Of a DNA stretch of 64,000 nt, positions 1-9,512 are shown one piece after another. This DNA comes from Arenibacter sp. P308M17 (GTDB taxonomy: Bacteria; Bacteroidota; Bacteroidia; Flavobacteriales; Flavobacteriaceae), in the NCBI RefSeq assembly GCF_003426735.1, contig NZ_QVON01000006.1, forward strand, positions 310,001-374,000, written 5' to 3'. Numbering within the stretch: position 1 is the first letter of the stretch; each line of letters begins with the position of its first letter. The position numbers were made by a program, and so were the translations under genes. The notes under the pieces are model-generated. The model was not told the DNA's origin and did no database searches. It was given only the letters and a program-made list of their open reading frames with translations.

Positions 1-945
1 TTCAACAAAACTCCCTATCATGAGTTTGGGGCTATCTTTCAAATCGGTATTTTTGGCCAGGGGATCCGTAACTTTTACCAATACCCTGGCGAGGCGGGTC
101 TGCCCGTCCAAGGCACCGATCTGTTTGTCCAGATAACCTTTACGATACTGACCTTCGGGCCAGGCCGTGGAATTCTTGATAAGCACCGTAGAACCCTTCT
201 CTTTATCGTTTTCAGGGAAGCGCAGCCATTGTAGTTTGGAAACGGGTACGGTTGCGGTAACCCAGTAATATTCCGTACCAACGAGACGGCCTAAATCATC
301 CCCGGGACCAACTTGGGAACCTGTGGTGACGTTCTGGCTAAGAATATGTGCATCAAATGGAGCACGGATGGTTGTTCTTTCCAAATTCAATTGTGCCTGG
401 TCCACCGAAGCTTTGGCACCTACAATGGTGGCATTAACGGCATCAAGTTGGGGCTGTCGTAAAATTAGTTGCCGCTCCTCTGCGGATAACGGACTGTCCT
501 TAAAAAGGGAATCTGTGGTTATAAGCTTTAAATCCTGCTCCGCTATTTGCTGTCGGCCCATTTCGGTGTCCAGGGTAGTCTGGGACTGTAGTAGTTCACT
601 CTTTCTAAGTGCCAGGGTATTTTTATAATCCGAGGGGTCTATTTGTAGCAGTGGCTGATTTTTTTTAACAAAGCCCCCTGGCGTAAAGGCGGGATCCCTA
701 TGTATTATCTGCCCTGGGACCAACGGACTTAGGGTAATATCCTCTACTGCCTGCACTGTTCCCGTTGCCGCTATGATGGGTTCATATGAATCCACTTTTA
801 CGGGAATCACATCCACAAGGATGGCCGTTTCTATACTTGCCCCTTCGGTCTCTGCCTCCGGTTCCGTATAAAATATTAGGGTGGTGATAGCAATCCCGAT
901 AAGGAGTATAGCCAAACATATCCACAGTATTTTTTTATTGCTCAT
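1..945 (-). CDS. RND efflux periplasmic adaptor (HlyD/MFP family), 3' end cut by the window
   Basis: Reading down from an ATG at 945, the frame is open to base 1 (315 codons), so the C-terminus is missing. It starts with one membrane segment (MSNKKILWICLAILLIG), followed by a biotinyl-lipoyl half-motif region, a coiled-coil hairpin (about residues 100-180) and a second lipoyl half (TTIRAPFDAHILSQNV). These are the hallmarks of membrane fusion proteins that bridge an inner-membrane RND pump to an outer-membrane channel. It starts 12 bases after the stop of the outer-membrane factor gene, so the two form one transcript, and the pump is expected beyond the left edge. Substrate unknown. Confidence 0.88.
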   Translation of the reverse strand, partial: MSNKKILWICLAILLIGIAITTLIFYTEPEAETEGASIETAILVDVIPVKVDSYEPIIAATGTVQAVEDITLSPLVPGQIIHRDPAFTPGGFVKKNQPLLQIDPSDYKNTLALRKSELLQSQTTLDTEMGRQQIAEQDLKLITTDSLFKDSPLSAEERQLILRQPQLDAVNATIVGAKASVDQAQLNLERTTIRAPFDAHILSQNVTTGSQVGPGDDLGRLVGTEYYWVTATVPVSKLQWLRFPENDKEKGSTVLIKNSTAWPEGQYRKGYLDKQIGALDGQTRLARVLVKVTDPLAKNTDLKDSPKLMIGSFVE

Positions 946-957
946 AAAGTTAAATTT

Positions 958-2355
958 CTATTGATTGTCAATCTCTCTTTCGGTTTCAAAACCACCTGCC
1001 AAGGCCCTATATAATGCAATTCGTATTTGAATTAATTGTCGTTGGGAGGCTACATAATCCCTTCGGAGCTGTTGTTCCGCATCCAAACCGATGAGAACGT
1101 CCAGGTAGGGGCTAAATCCATTTAGGAACTCTATTCGCAGTTGTCTGTTACTTTTTTGTGCCAATTCCAATTGTCTCCCAATATTGTCTACCCTTTGCTT
1201 TTGCTTTAATTCCTGTATCAGTCCATTTTCCACTTCTTGGAATGCCTCCAATGTGGTCTGTCCGTATTGCAAAATTCGTTGTTGCTTAATGGCCCGGGTC
1301 CTGTCCGCTTCGGCACTGAGCTGTCCGCCATAGAATAGGGGGGCCAATATGTTTCCGGCCAGGGTATAGGCCCAATTGTCAAAGAGATTTTGAAAACTGT
1401 TGGATCGTAGTTGCCCCCTACCACTTATGGATATTCTGGGGTATTTGCTGCGCACTGCGGAGGCCATATCCCTATCTGCCGCCAATAATAGCGCGTAGGA
1501 TCGTTGTATGTCCGGTCTACGCCTAATAAGTTCCAAGGGCATACCGGCCTGTGGAAGTTCTGGTAGTTTGGGTAAGTCCGTGGTTTCAAAAGCGACCTTA
1601 ATTTGTGGTTGTTTTCCCAAAAGTACCGCTAATTGATTTTCCAGGAGGGCTATATTGGTTTCGAAGATAATCCGTTGTTCTTTGGTACTTTCCAATAACT
1701 GCGCTTGTCTCAGAATGTCCACTGCCCTGATCTGCCCCCCAACAAACCTCGTTCTAATTAGGCTAATAATGTCCTCATTGGTGGCAATTTGATCCAAGGT
1801 AATTTGCAGTTGTTTTTTTGCTGCTATGAGTTGGTACCAAGTTGTTGCAATTTCAGCGGAAAGGGATATTGCTGCGGTTTGGTAATCATAAAAGCTGGCC
1901 TCCGACCTGAATTTTTCGGCCTGTACCGAACTTTGTATCCTGCCCCATAAATCCAGTTCATAATTGGCGGACAGACCCAACTGGGTGTTTTCCCCACCTA
2001 CAAAATCGGGTTCCGGTAAATTTATGGCCGATTGGGCACTAGCTTCAATTTGTGGCCATTTATTGGCGCCTTCACGTGTTACTATGGCCCTTGCCGCCAA
2101 CAATTGCTGCCAAGTAGCGGCTAGGTTCAGGTTGGACTTCAATGCGGAATCGATAAGCATATTCAGTTGCTTATCGTTAAAGGCAGTCCACCATTTGTCT
2201 TCCAGAACATCCGTTCCTTGGTTGGGGAATTCCTTTAAATTATTTATGGGCAGGGCTATATTGGAAAATTTAGGGGAACAACTATAAAAGGACAGGACGA
2301 TTATGGAAAAACAAAATAAAATGGTTTTTTGTATTCCTATTGGGCTGAATTGCAT
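958..2355 (-). CDS. Outer-membrane efflux factor, TolC/OprM (NodT) family lipoprotein
   Basis: 465 residues from the ATG at 2355 (an upstream in-frame start at 2394 adds 13 residues before the signal sequence and is less likely). Residues 1-28 form a hydrophobic signal ending in a probable lipidation cysteine (IVLSFYSCS). Two OEP-type repeats follow, with typical RND-OMF phrases: DKWWTAFND near residue 55, ANYELDLWGR in the first repeat and RRPDIQRSY in the second. The family forms the trimeric outer-membrane tunnel of tripartite pumps. It is first in a minus-strand operon with the adaptor downstream. A TetR gene lies about 1.8 kb upstream, but its visible operator faces the SusC gene instead. 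Confidence 0.9.
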   Translation of the reverse strand: MQFSPIGIQKTILFCFSIIVLSFYSCSPKFSNIALPINNLKEFPNQGTDVLEDKWWTAFNDKQLNMLIDSALKSNLNLAATWQQLLAARAIVTREGANKWPQIEASAQSAINLPEPDFVGGENTQLGLSANYELDLWGRIQSSVQAEKFRSEASFYDYQTAAISLSAEIATTWYQLIAAKKQLQITLDQIATNEDIISLIRTRFVGGQIRAVDILRQAQLLESTKEQRIIFETNIALLENQLAVLLGKQPQIKVAFETTDLPKLPELPQAGMPLELIRRRPDIQRSYALLLAADRDMASAVRSKYPRISISGRGQLRSNSFQNLFDNWAYTLAGNILAPLFYGGQLSAEADRTRAIKQQRILQYGQTTLEAFQEVENGLIQELKQKQRVDNIGRQLELAQKSNRQLRIEFLNGFSPYLDVLIGLDAEQQLRRDYVASQRQLIQIRIALYRALAGGFETEREIDNQ

Positions 2356-2394
2356 TTTTAACTTTAGAAAAGTGGGTCGAGTGTGCAACGGCAA

Positions 2395-3308
2395 GGTTTT
2401 GTATTGGTTTTTCCTAAAATACTTATTTTAACGCTATTTTAGTATTAATGAAATCTTAATTGTTAAAAATCTATTAAGGAAATTAGTTGGTGGCTTGTTT
2501 ATACCAATTGGGTTTGAACTATTTCTTTTTTGATTTATTGGTTGGGGTTTTTGGGAGATATTTGGTTTATTTTGGAGTGATATGTTAAATATTTTTTTAG
2601 TGAATTCAGGTATCGACTCCGCTCGACCGGACAATAGATAGTTACTTCTAGTTGTAGTCGAGTAGTCATTTCTCAGTTAAGCTAATACTAGTTAATGGTT
2701 AAAATCGTGCCTGAACTTTGTCGGGCAGGCCTGCCTTTGCCGGTCTGCTCCCAATAATTACCGTGATTAATTTCCATAAGCTTTGATAGTCCACAGGGAA
2801 ATCGGTTTTTTTGCAAACTGCTTACTGCCTTCTGTCCACTTTGCATCCAGTCCTTGACAAGGAATTCCATTCCGTTCCACAACCCCTTCCTTTGCGGGCA
2901 GGCAGTTATGTTGTTTCATTGTATAATAGTTTAGTTTGTTTTGTCTTGGTGTTGTATGGACAATTTTATTCTTCAACGGCAACTTTGAAAAATATCTCCC
3001 GGCCTTCAAATCCCTTAGGGCCACCAGCGAAGTAGGTCCATGAATCCATTGGTGAACAATGGAAATGCTATGTATTCCATTAAAATAAATTTCCTGACTT
3101 TTTTGGAAATGGAGCAGGAGGCCACAGAACCTAATGGTAAAGTAAACTGTTCATCGCCGTCTCCAAAGGGTTGGTTTTATAAGGTTGACCGAATGGGTCG
3201 GTTTAGAATTCTGAAGGGTATATTATAATAGTGTTTTATGATACTGGAAACATGGAAAGTATTAATTCTGAAAATTCGAATTATATTGCCGATTTAAAAT
3301 AGAGCCAA
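2395..3308. repeat. Gene-free stretch with a dispersed repeat copy (about 2696-2950)
   Basis: No convincing gene. Bases 2696-2950 resemble three other intergenic stretches in this window (27350-27500, 50705-50910, 59655-59910). Shared words are CTGCTTACTGCC, CAGTCCTTGACAAGGAATTC and TAGTTTAGTTT, plus a GC-rich CAGGCCTGCC palindrome at the start of the copy. Bases 2960-3230 contain open but unrecognisable short frames and could be decayed coding sequence; nothing firm supports that. Confidence 0.5.
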
Positions 3309-3566
3309 GTGAAAATATTCGAAATCATTGGGTGGACAGGTTCCGCCTTATTCATTATTTCTTATTTCCTGTTGAGTATTAACCGACTTAGTGCTAGAAG
3401 CATGCTTTATCAATTGATGAATGTTGTAGGGGGTATATGTTTGCTTATTTGTGCATACGATACCCAGGATAGGCCCAATCTTTTTACGAACCTGATATGG
3501 ATTTTTATCGGGGTATTTGCCATTGTTAAAATTCAAGTAAGAAATAGGGATGCCGATCAGGAGTAG
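3309..3566 (+). CDS. Small integral membrane protein (CBU_0592-like)
   Basis: 85 residues starting at GTG (3309), the only sensible start. Three hydrophobic segments at about residues 5-25, 33-51 and 58-76, with short polar loops and a charged tail (VRNRDADQE). The pattern WTGSALFIISYFLLS followed by YQLMNVVGG matches, from memory, the small CBU_0592-type membrane domain found in many Bacteroidota and Proteobacteria, function unknown. Its last 10 bases overlap the 3' end of the convergent TetR gene, so transcription of one may affect the other. Confidence 0.65.
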   Translation: MKIFEIIGWTGSALFIISYFLLSINRLSARSMLYQLMNVVGGICLLICAYDTQDRPNLFTNLIWIFIGVFAIVKIQVRNRDADQE

Positions 3567-4165
3567 GAGGTTGGGTTGAATTGAAGCATGTCTATGGCTG
3601 CCTCCTTGTAATTTTCCAGCTTTTCATAGTACTCCTCATTTGGTTTAAACAGGGAAAGGTAGTAATATGCGCCTTCTACCAAGACGAAGATTAAATCTGC
3701 CGTTTCCTTGGAACAATGAACATTGACCTCTCCATTTTTTTTGGCTTCTTCAATAACTTCCGAGAGTAATAATCTTAAATAATCGTGCAATTCCTTATAG
3801 GCCGATTTTATTTTTTCATCCCGAAATATCAAGGCAAAACAGCTATAAAATACCCCATCGTCTATTAATTCGTTCCATTCTCTGGAAAATAGATTATTTA
3901 TAATACTTATCAATCGGGAGCCACTTCTTTCTTTATTATATTCTGAAGTATATAGTTTTTTGTAGCGCTCGAGGATAAAATTGATCAGCCCGAAAAGAAG
4001 TTCTTCCTTTGACTTAAAATAATGTAGTACCAAACTAGTGTTCACATCCATTTCCATGGCCACTTTGGCCAAGGAAACGTTCTCCAGGCCTTCCTTTTGC
4101 GCCACCTTGTAGAAGGCTTCTATAATTTCCGATTGACGCTCTTTTTTTAAACTTTTTCTTCCCAT
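3557..4165 (-). CDS. TetR/AcrR family transcriptional regulator
   Basis: 202 residues from the ATG at 4165; a GTG nine bases upstream is an alternative. The N-terminal helix-turn-helix is clear at about residues 8-55 (VSLAKVAMEMDVNTS, then LVLHYFKSKEELL). The rest is the all-helical ligand and dimerisation domain, ending about 10 bases inside the convergent small membrane gene. It is divergent from the SusC operon, and a perfect 10+10 bp palindrome lies between the two starts (4214-4239), so it probably represses both itself and that operon. Ligand unknown. It could also act on the efflux genes further left, but no copy of the palindrome is seen there. Confidence 0.88.
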   Translation of the reverse strand: MGRKSLKKERQSEIIEAFYKVAQKEGLENVSLAKVAMEMDVNTSLVLHYFKSKEELLFGLINFILERYKKLYTSEYNKERSGSRLISIINNLFSREWNELIDDGVFYSCFALIFRDEKIKSAYKELHDYLRLLLSEVIEEAKKNGEVNVHCSKETADLIFVLVEGAYYYLSLFKPNEEYYEKLENYKEAAIDMLQFNPTSYS

Positions 4166-4213
4166 GAGCTGCACAAGTTAATATAATCTTAACAATAATA
4201 ATACAAAAATTTT

Positions 4214-4239
4214 AAATTGATTGGTCATTCAATCAATTT
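4214..4239. promoter_or_regulatory. Candidate TetR operator (perfect inverted repeat)
   Basis: AAATTGATTG, a 6-base spacer (GTCATT), then CAATCAATTT: two exactly complementary 10-base arms. The site lies between the divergent TetR (start 4165) and SusC (start 4329) genes and contains the TTG that could be the -33 element for SusC. Its length and symmetry fit TetR dimers. Confidence 0.7.
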
Positions 4240-4254
4240 ATTTTGTTACTTTCG
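4221..4254 (+). promoter_or_regulatory. Possible Bacteroidota promoter of the SusC operon
   Basis: TTG at 4221-4223 and TACTTTCG at 4247-4254, one mismatch from the TAnnTTTG -7 consensus, with a 23-base spacer. The -33 part lies inside the palindrome, so binding there would block initiation. The match is imperfect. Confidence 0.4.
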
Positions 4255-4328
4255 TTTTTGTTATTCTGCTTCAATGGAACAACGATTTATTTGACCATAA
4301 CCAAATAGTTAAATTTTAAATAGTTTTT

Positions 4329-7300
4329 ATGAAAAAAGAAAAGAACCAATGCTTAGCCAATCCTAGATTTGGTCTCAAAATCTTCTGTGGCTTTGTTTTT
4401 ATGCTGCTTATGGGACATTTTACCTATGCCCAAGGACGGATTATTTCTGGATCAGTTTTGGATTCGGAAACCAACCAGCCTTTGCCCGGGGCAAGTATTA
4501 TGGTAAAAGGAACAACAACGGGAGTCGTAACGGATTTTGATGGGAATTTCAGTATTGATGTTCCGGCAGATGATGCCACTTTGGTTGTATCCTATATAGG
4601 TTTCCAGGCCCAAGAGTTGAATGTAGATGGGAATTCTGCTATCAACGTTCTTTTGGTCCCGGATTCCCAAGCGCTTAATGAGGTAGTGGTAGTTGGGTAC
4701 GGTACCCAAAAGAAAATTAACTTGTCCGGTTCCGTGGCAGTGGTAGACATGAAACAATTGGAGGACAGGCCAATTGCCAATGTATCCCAGGGACTTCAGG
4801 GTACTGTGGCCAATTTAAATATTTCCTTCGCCAATGGGGCCCCAGGGAGTACGGCCAGTATTAATATTAGGGGCTATACCTCTATAAACGGTGGGAGTCC
4901 CTTGATTATGATAGATGGTGTGCCATCATCCGAGGCCGACCTCACCCGTATGAACCCTAATGATATCGCTTCCATTTCCGTACTAAAAGACGCTTCGTCC
5001 GCTGCAATATACGGAGCTAGAGCGGCATTTGGGGTGGTATTGGTTACTACCAAGGAAGGAGGGCAAAGTAAGATTACCTATTCCAATTCCTTTATTTGGG
5101 GCAAGCCTACCATTACACCGAACCCAATAACCGACCCCTACATTTTTTCCAGATTATTGGACACGGCCACCAATAATACCCCATGGGACTATGTAAATTA
5201 TACGGATGAAACCTATGCCTGGGCCAAGGCCCGTTCCGAAGATCCTACTGTGCCCAATGTAAGATTGGATCCCCAGAACCCTAATAGATGGCAGTATATG
5301 GGAGATACCAATTGGAACAAGTACTTTTTTAATAGCGCTGCCTTTTCCCAAAACCACAACATCTCGATAAGTGGAAAAAAGGAAATAGTGGATCCCGATA
5401 GTGAAAAAAAAGAAGTTATAAGCTATTATGTTTCCGCTAACCACACTCTTGAAAACGGATTAAATAGACTGGCCGAAGACTCTTGGGAGAGAAATGCCCT
5501 TAGGTCTAAAGTTTCCATAACCCCATATAAGTGGATGGATTTTGAAAACAATACCTTTTTAACTTTTACCAATAGAAACCTACCTACTTATGGGATTACC
5601 AATATTTACAACCTTCGACCTACCGATGTAGTAAAAAATCCTGATGGCACCTGGGCCAATACCGATGCCGGATTTGCCGCTGCGCGTATGATAGACGGTG
5701 GTAAAACGGCCATTACCGAAACCGGTATCCAGACTACGAACAGGCTAAATTTATATTTATTGGACAAGGCCCTGACCCTTACTGCGGAACACACATTTAA
5801 AAAGGATTTTGATCGTAGGCACTGGGATGGTACCAAGTATAAAATAGGATTTGGCCCCAACGATGTAAGGGAACAAGTGAGCGAAGATTATGCTTATGAG
5901 GCCTTAGGGGAAAACAAATACAATGTATTGAATCTTTATGCCACCTACGCCAAAGAAATTAACAATCATAATTTTACTGCCATTGTTGGTTACAATAGAG
6001 AGGTAAATGAATACGAATGGTATTCTGCCAACAGGGATAATCTTATCTCATCAGATCTTCCGAACCTTGCGCTGGCCACAGGCGAACAAACAGTTGGATG
6101 GGCCTATTCCGATTGGGCCTTGAACGGGGTCTTTGGCAGGTTGAACTATATCTACAAGGAGCGTTATATTCTGGAACTGAACGGGAGATATGACGGTTCC
6201 TCAAGGTTCCCAAGGGAGGATAGATATGGCTTTTTCCCATCGGTTTCATTGGCGTGGATTGCGAGCAAAGGTTTTAGCGAAGAGGTAAGTGATGTGATAA
6301 ACCATTTAAAATTTAGGATTTCAAGTGGCTCGTTGGGAAACCAGAATGTTGGTAATTATGGACATATAAACACTATGTCCACCGGGCAATCCGGCTATTT
6401 GATAGATGGAGAATACCCAAAAACGGTCTATGCACCGGGATTGGGAATCAATCCCAATACCTATACTTGGGAAAAGGTGGTTACCACCAATTTTGGAGTC
6501 GATTTGGGATTTTTTGACAACTCCCTCAATCTGTCCGTAGATAATTATGTCAGGAATACCATAGGTATGCTTACTCCTAGCCAGGAACTGCCTGGGGTAT
6601 TGGGTACTGCCCCTCCCAGTGCCAATGCAGCCGACCTACAAACCTACGGTTGGGAATTTACATTGGGTTACAAGAATAATTTTATGCTGGGGGGAAGCGC
6701 TTTCGATTTTGGCACTTCCCTGGTCCTTTCGGACAATGAAACTACCATCACGAGGTTTGACAATGATGGACAACTGTTTTCCCAATGGCGGGAAGGGGCT
6801 AAGGTTGGGGAGATCTGGGGCTTGGAAAATGATGGTTTCTTCCAAACAGAGGAGGAGATCGCCGCGCTCGATGAATCGGCCATTGTGCCTTGGGGCGCCC
6901 TATCCATAGTGCCGGGATGGCCCAAATATGTAGATCGGGACGGGGATGGAAAAATATTACGGGGGGAGTCTGCCAATGATCCCAAGGACTTAAAATTAAT
7001 AGGGAATTCCCGACCTCGATACCAGATAGGTCTTAATATGAACATGGCATGGAAAGGATTTGATGTTAGCGGATTCTTGCAAGGGGTGGGTAAAATGGAT
7101 TATTATCCTACCAATTATCTTTTTTGGGGAGCCTATCAGCAGCCTTATGCCAATATGTACCCCCATCTCTTGGATTTCTATAGAGGTTCTGCCGATAGTG
7201 ATGCCCTAAGGGCACAGCATTCCCAATCCTATTTGGATGCAGGTTTGGCCGATGCCAATACCGATGCGGAATATCCCGTACTGCAAAGTTGGTTGGCCGA

Positions 7301-7574
7301 TTCCAATTATGGGGCCGGGCTGGATATCCCCCAAACCAAGTATTTAAAAAGCGCCGCCTATTTGAGGCTTAAAAACATAACCATTGGTTACGCCCTGCCA
7401 AAAAATTTGTTGGATAAAATGCATATTTCCAAACTGAGATTTTTCATGACAGGTGAAAATATATATGAATGGTCTACTATAAAGAAACATATAGATCCAG
7501 AAGCAACCGGGGAAAGGGGGTATGCGTATCCATTTCATCGCAAGTTCTCCGTTGGTATGAATCTTACTTTTTAA
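4329..7574 (+). CDS. SusC/RagA family TonB-linked outer-membrane transporter
   Basis: 1081 residues, normal for the family. Signal peptide at residues 1-35 (ends FTYAQ). A carboxypeptidase-regulatory-like beta domain follows (about 37-120: GSVLDSETNQPLPGASIMVK), then a TonB-box/plug region (NEVVVVGYGTQKK at about 117-129, RGYTSINGGSPLIMIDGVP, LKDASSAAIYGARAAFGVV) and a 22-strand-type barrel ending in the aromatic-terminated segment RKFSVGMNLTF. It moves oligomeric nutrients across the outer membrane with TonB energy, with the SusD lipoprotein as lid. It is the first gene of a plus-strand operon running to 11777. Substrate is not visible in the sequence; no glycoside hydrolase is nearby. Confidence 0.95.
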   Translation: MKKEKNQCLANPRFGLKIFCGFVFMLLMGHFTYAQGRIISGSVLDSETNQPLPGASIMVKGTTTGVVTDFDGNFSIDVPADDATLVVSYIGFQAQELNVDGNSAINVLLVPDSQALNEVVVVGYGTQKKINLSGSVAVVDMKQLEDRPIANVSQGLQGTVANLNISFANGAPGSTASINIRGYTSINGGSPLIMIDGVPSSEADLTRMNPNDIASISVLKDASSAAIYGARAAFGVVLVTTKEGGQSKITYSNSFIWGKPTITPNPITDPYIFSRLLDTATNNTPWDYVNYTDETYAWAKARSEDPTVPNVRLDPQNPNRWQYMGDTNWNKYFFNSAAFSQNHNISISGKKEIVDPDSEKKEVISYYVSANHTLENGLNRLAEDSWERNALRSKVSITPYKWMDFENNTFLTFTNRNLPTYGITNIYNLRPTDVVKNPDGTWANTDAGFAAARMIDGGKTAITETGIQTTNRLNLYLLDKALTLTAEHTFKKDFDRRHWDGTKYKIGFGPNDVREQVSEDYAYEALGENKYNVLNLYATYAKEINNHNFTAIVGYNREVNEYEWYSANRDNLISSDLPNLALATGEQTVGWAYSDWALNGVFGRLNYIYKERYILELNGRYDGSSRFPREDRYGFFPSVSLAWIASKGFSEEVSDVINHLKFRISSGSLGNQNVGNYGHINTMSTGQSGYLIDGEYPKTVYAPGLGINPNTYTWEKVVTTNFGVDLGFFDNSLNLSVDNYVRNTIGMLTPSQELPGVLGTAPPSANAADLQTYGWEFTLGYKNNFMLGGSAFDFGTSLVLSDNETTITRFDNDGQLFSQWREGAKVGEIWGLENDGFFQTEEEIAALDESAIVPWGALSIVPGWPKYVDRDGDGKILRGESANDPKDLKLIGNSRPRYQIGLNMNMAWKGFDVSGFLQGVGKMDYYPTNYLFWGAYQQPYANMYPHLLDFYRGSADSDALRAQHSQSYLDAGLADANTDAEYPVLQSWLADSNYGAGLDIPQTKYLKSAAYLRLKNITIGYALPKNLLDKMHISKLRFFMTGENIYEWSTIKKHIDPEATGERGYAYPFHRKFSVGMNLTF

Positions 7575-7704
7575 AGGGTTGAACAAAAAAAACAAACAAT
7601 GAAATATCCATTAGCAAAATCTTCAAACTTCCCGATAATTATAGGGACGAAAATAATTACTTGGATATTACATCTGACCGATTAAAAACAATAAAGAAAA
7701 ACAG

Positions 7705-9477
7705 ATGAAAAATACATACAAAATAATAGTAGTTTTTTTACTGGCACTTGTGGGGTGCAACGATGATATTTTAGATACAAATCCTGAGTCAGCTATAGCT
7801 AAGGATAATTTCTTCAATTCGGAATCGGACCTGCAATTGTATATCAATGGCCTGCATTCCCTTCCGGGTTATGGGATGTTCTTAAGTGATCAGGGTACGG
7901 ATGACATGGCCACGACCGGTGCGGTAGAGATCAAGAACATAACAGTTGGTAGTCCCAGCGCAGAGAACATAAGTTCTGGTTGGTCTTGGAGCAGGTTAAG
8001 AAGTATTAATTTTTTTCTTGAAAATTTTAGTAAAGCCGATATTGAAGAGGAAGCCAAAATGCATTTTGAAGGCCTTGCAAAGTATTATCGTGCAGCATTT
8101 TATTTTGACAAGGTAAAGAGGTACTCCGATGTTCCCTGGTACTCCAAAACATTGGACCCGGAGGACGAATCCTTGTACAAACCGCGGGACTCGAGAGCTA
8201 TGGTCATGGATAGTATTATCGGCGATATTCAATTTGCTTCCCAACATATTCGGGAGGATGTCGCCTATGGGAACATCAACAAGTGGTCGGCCATTATGCT
8301 CCAAGCCCGGATTGCCCTATATGAAGGTACCTATAGGAAATACCATTCGGAGCTAAATTTACAAGGTACTGCCAACGTATACCTTGAAATGGCCCAAAAT
8401 GCGGCCAAGGAATTAATGGATTCCGGGAATTTTGAGATCCATAATACTGGAAACCCTCATGAGGATTATGCTGTCCTGTTCAGCTCTGAAGATTTGTCCG
8501 GTAATTCCGAGGCAATTCTTGTTAACGTATATGATGTGGACAAAAAGAAGACCAGCGGAGAATATACCGTATTTGGAAATTATGAGCAAAGTCCCGCCAA
8601 GGCCTTAATGGATTCTTATTTAATGTCCGATGGTACTCGGTTTAACGACCAGGCAGGGTATGATACCTTCACTTTTGTTGAGGAATTTCAGAACAGGGAC
8701 CCTAGACTTTCCCAAACTTTTGTCTACCCTGGATGGATATCTGCGGGAAGTACAAACCCTTACATTCTGGAACTGAACAAAAATTTTACGGGGTATCATC
8801 AACTTAAAGGGTATAACAATAGTGTTGAAAGTGCAGGGGTGGATGTTGCTGTATATAGATATGCGGAAGCGCTTTTGACCTATGCGGAAGCAAAGGCCGA
8901 ATTGGGAGATATTGAACAAAATGATTTGGATATAAGTGTCAATTTACTGAGGCAAAGAGCTGGATTGCCTAATTTGGATTTAAATACAGCCAATGCCAGT
9001 ATAGATCCGTCCCTCGAAAGTAATTTTCCCAACGTATCCGGTATCAACAAAGGGGCGATTTTGGAAATTAGAAGGGAAAGACGTGTAGAATTTGCTGCTG
9101 AAGCGTTCCGATTTGATGATCTCATGCGGTGGCATGCAGGAAAGGTATTGGAAGAAATTCCACAGGGACTTTATTTTCCGGGCTTGGGGAAATATGACAT
9201 GACGGGGGATGGGGTTTTGGATATCCATATTATTTCCAGTAATGAGGATATTCCTTCCCCAAAGGAAACCAATTCCCTGGGGGTTGATCTGATTTATTAC
9301 AAAGCCGGTTTTTTTGGCGACAGTAACGCCAGTTTATTTTTGACGAACGGCACATCTGGCAATATGGTTACCTCCCAGGATCGGCCAAGTTTTGTGGAAC
9401 CCAAATACTATTACCGTCCTATTCCTGCCCATCAAGTGGCACTCAACCCTAAACTTGTCCAAATAATGGGCTGGTAA
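7705..9477 (+). CDS. SusD/RagB family nutrient-binding outer-membrane lipoprotein
   Basis: 590 residues. Lipoprotein signal (VFLLALVGCNDD, Cys at about residue 18). SusD-like N-terminal region with DTNPESAIAKDNFFNSESDL and the TPR-like core (GLAKYYRAAFYFDKVKRYSDVPWY). The C-terminal RagB/SusD part includes YRYAEALLTYAEAKAEL and RRERRVEFAAEAFRFDDLMRW, both strong family phrases. It caps the SusC barrel at the cell surface and binds the cargo. The 130-base gap after susC contains a 28-codon open frame (7600-7686) with no supporting evidence. Confidence 0.95.
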   Translation: MKNTYKIIVVFLLALVGCNDDILDTNPESAIAKDNFFNSESDLQLYINGLHSLPGYGMFLSDQGTDDMATTGAVEIKNITVGSPSAENISSGWSWSRLRSINFFLENFSKADIEEEAKMHFEGLAKYYRAAFYFDKVKRYSDVPWYSKTLDPEDESLYKPRDSRAMVMDSIIGDIQFASQHIREDVAYGNINKWSAIMLQARIALYEGTYRKYHSELNLQGTANVYLEMAQNAAKELMDSGNFEIHNTGNPHEDYAVLFSSEDLSGNSEAILVNVYDVDKKKTSGEYTVFGNYEQSPAKALMDSYLMSDGTRFNDQAGYDTFTFVEEFQNRDPRLSQTFVYPGWISAGSTNPYILELNKNFTGYHQLKGYNNSVESAGVDVAVYRYAEALLTYAEAKAELGDIEQNDLDISVNLLRQRAGLPNLDLNTANASIDPSLESNFPNVSGINKGAILEIRRERRVEFAAEAFRFDDLMRWHAGKVLEEIPQGLYFPGLGKYDMTGDGVLDIHIISSNEDIPSPKETNSLGVDLIYYKAGFFGDSNASLFLTNGTSGNMVTSQDRPSFVEPKYYYRPIPAHQVALNPKLVQIMGW

Positions 9478-9512
9478 TTAATGATACATTTTTCAATTTT
9501 AATAACGAACCA

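Noticed and set aside
7600..7686. 28-codon open frame between susC and susD
   Set aside because: Too short, no supporting motif; gap length is usual for such operons.
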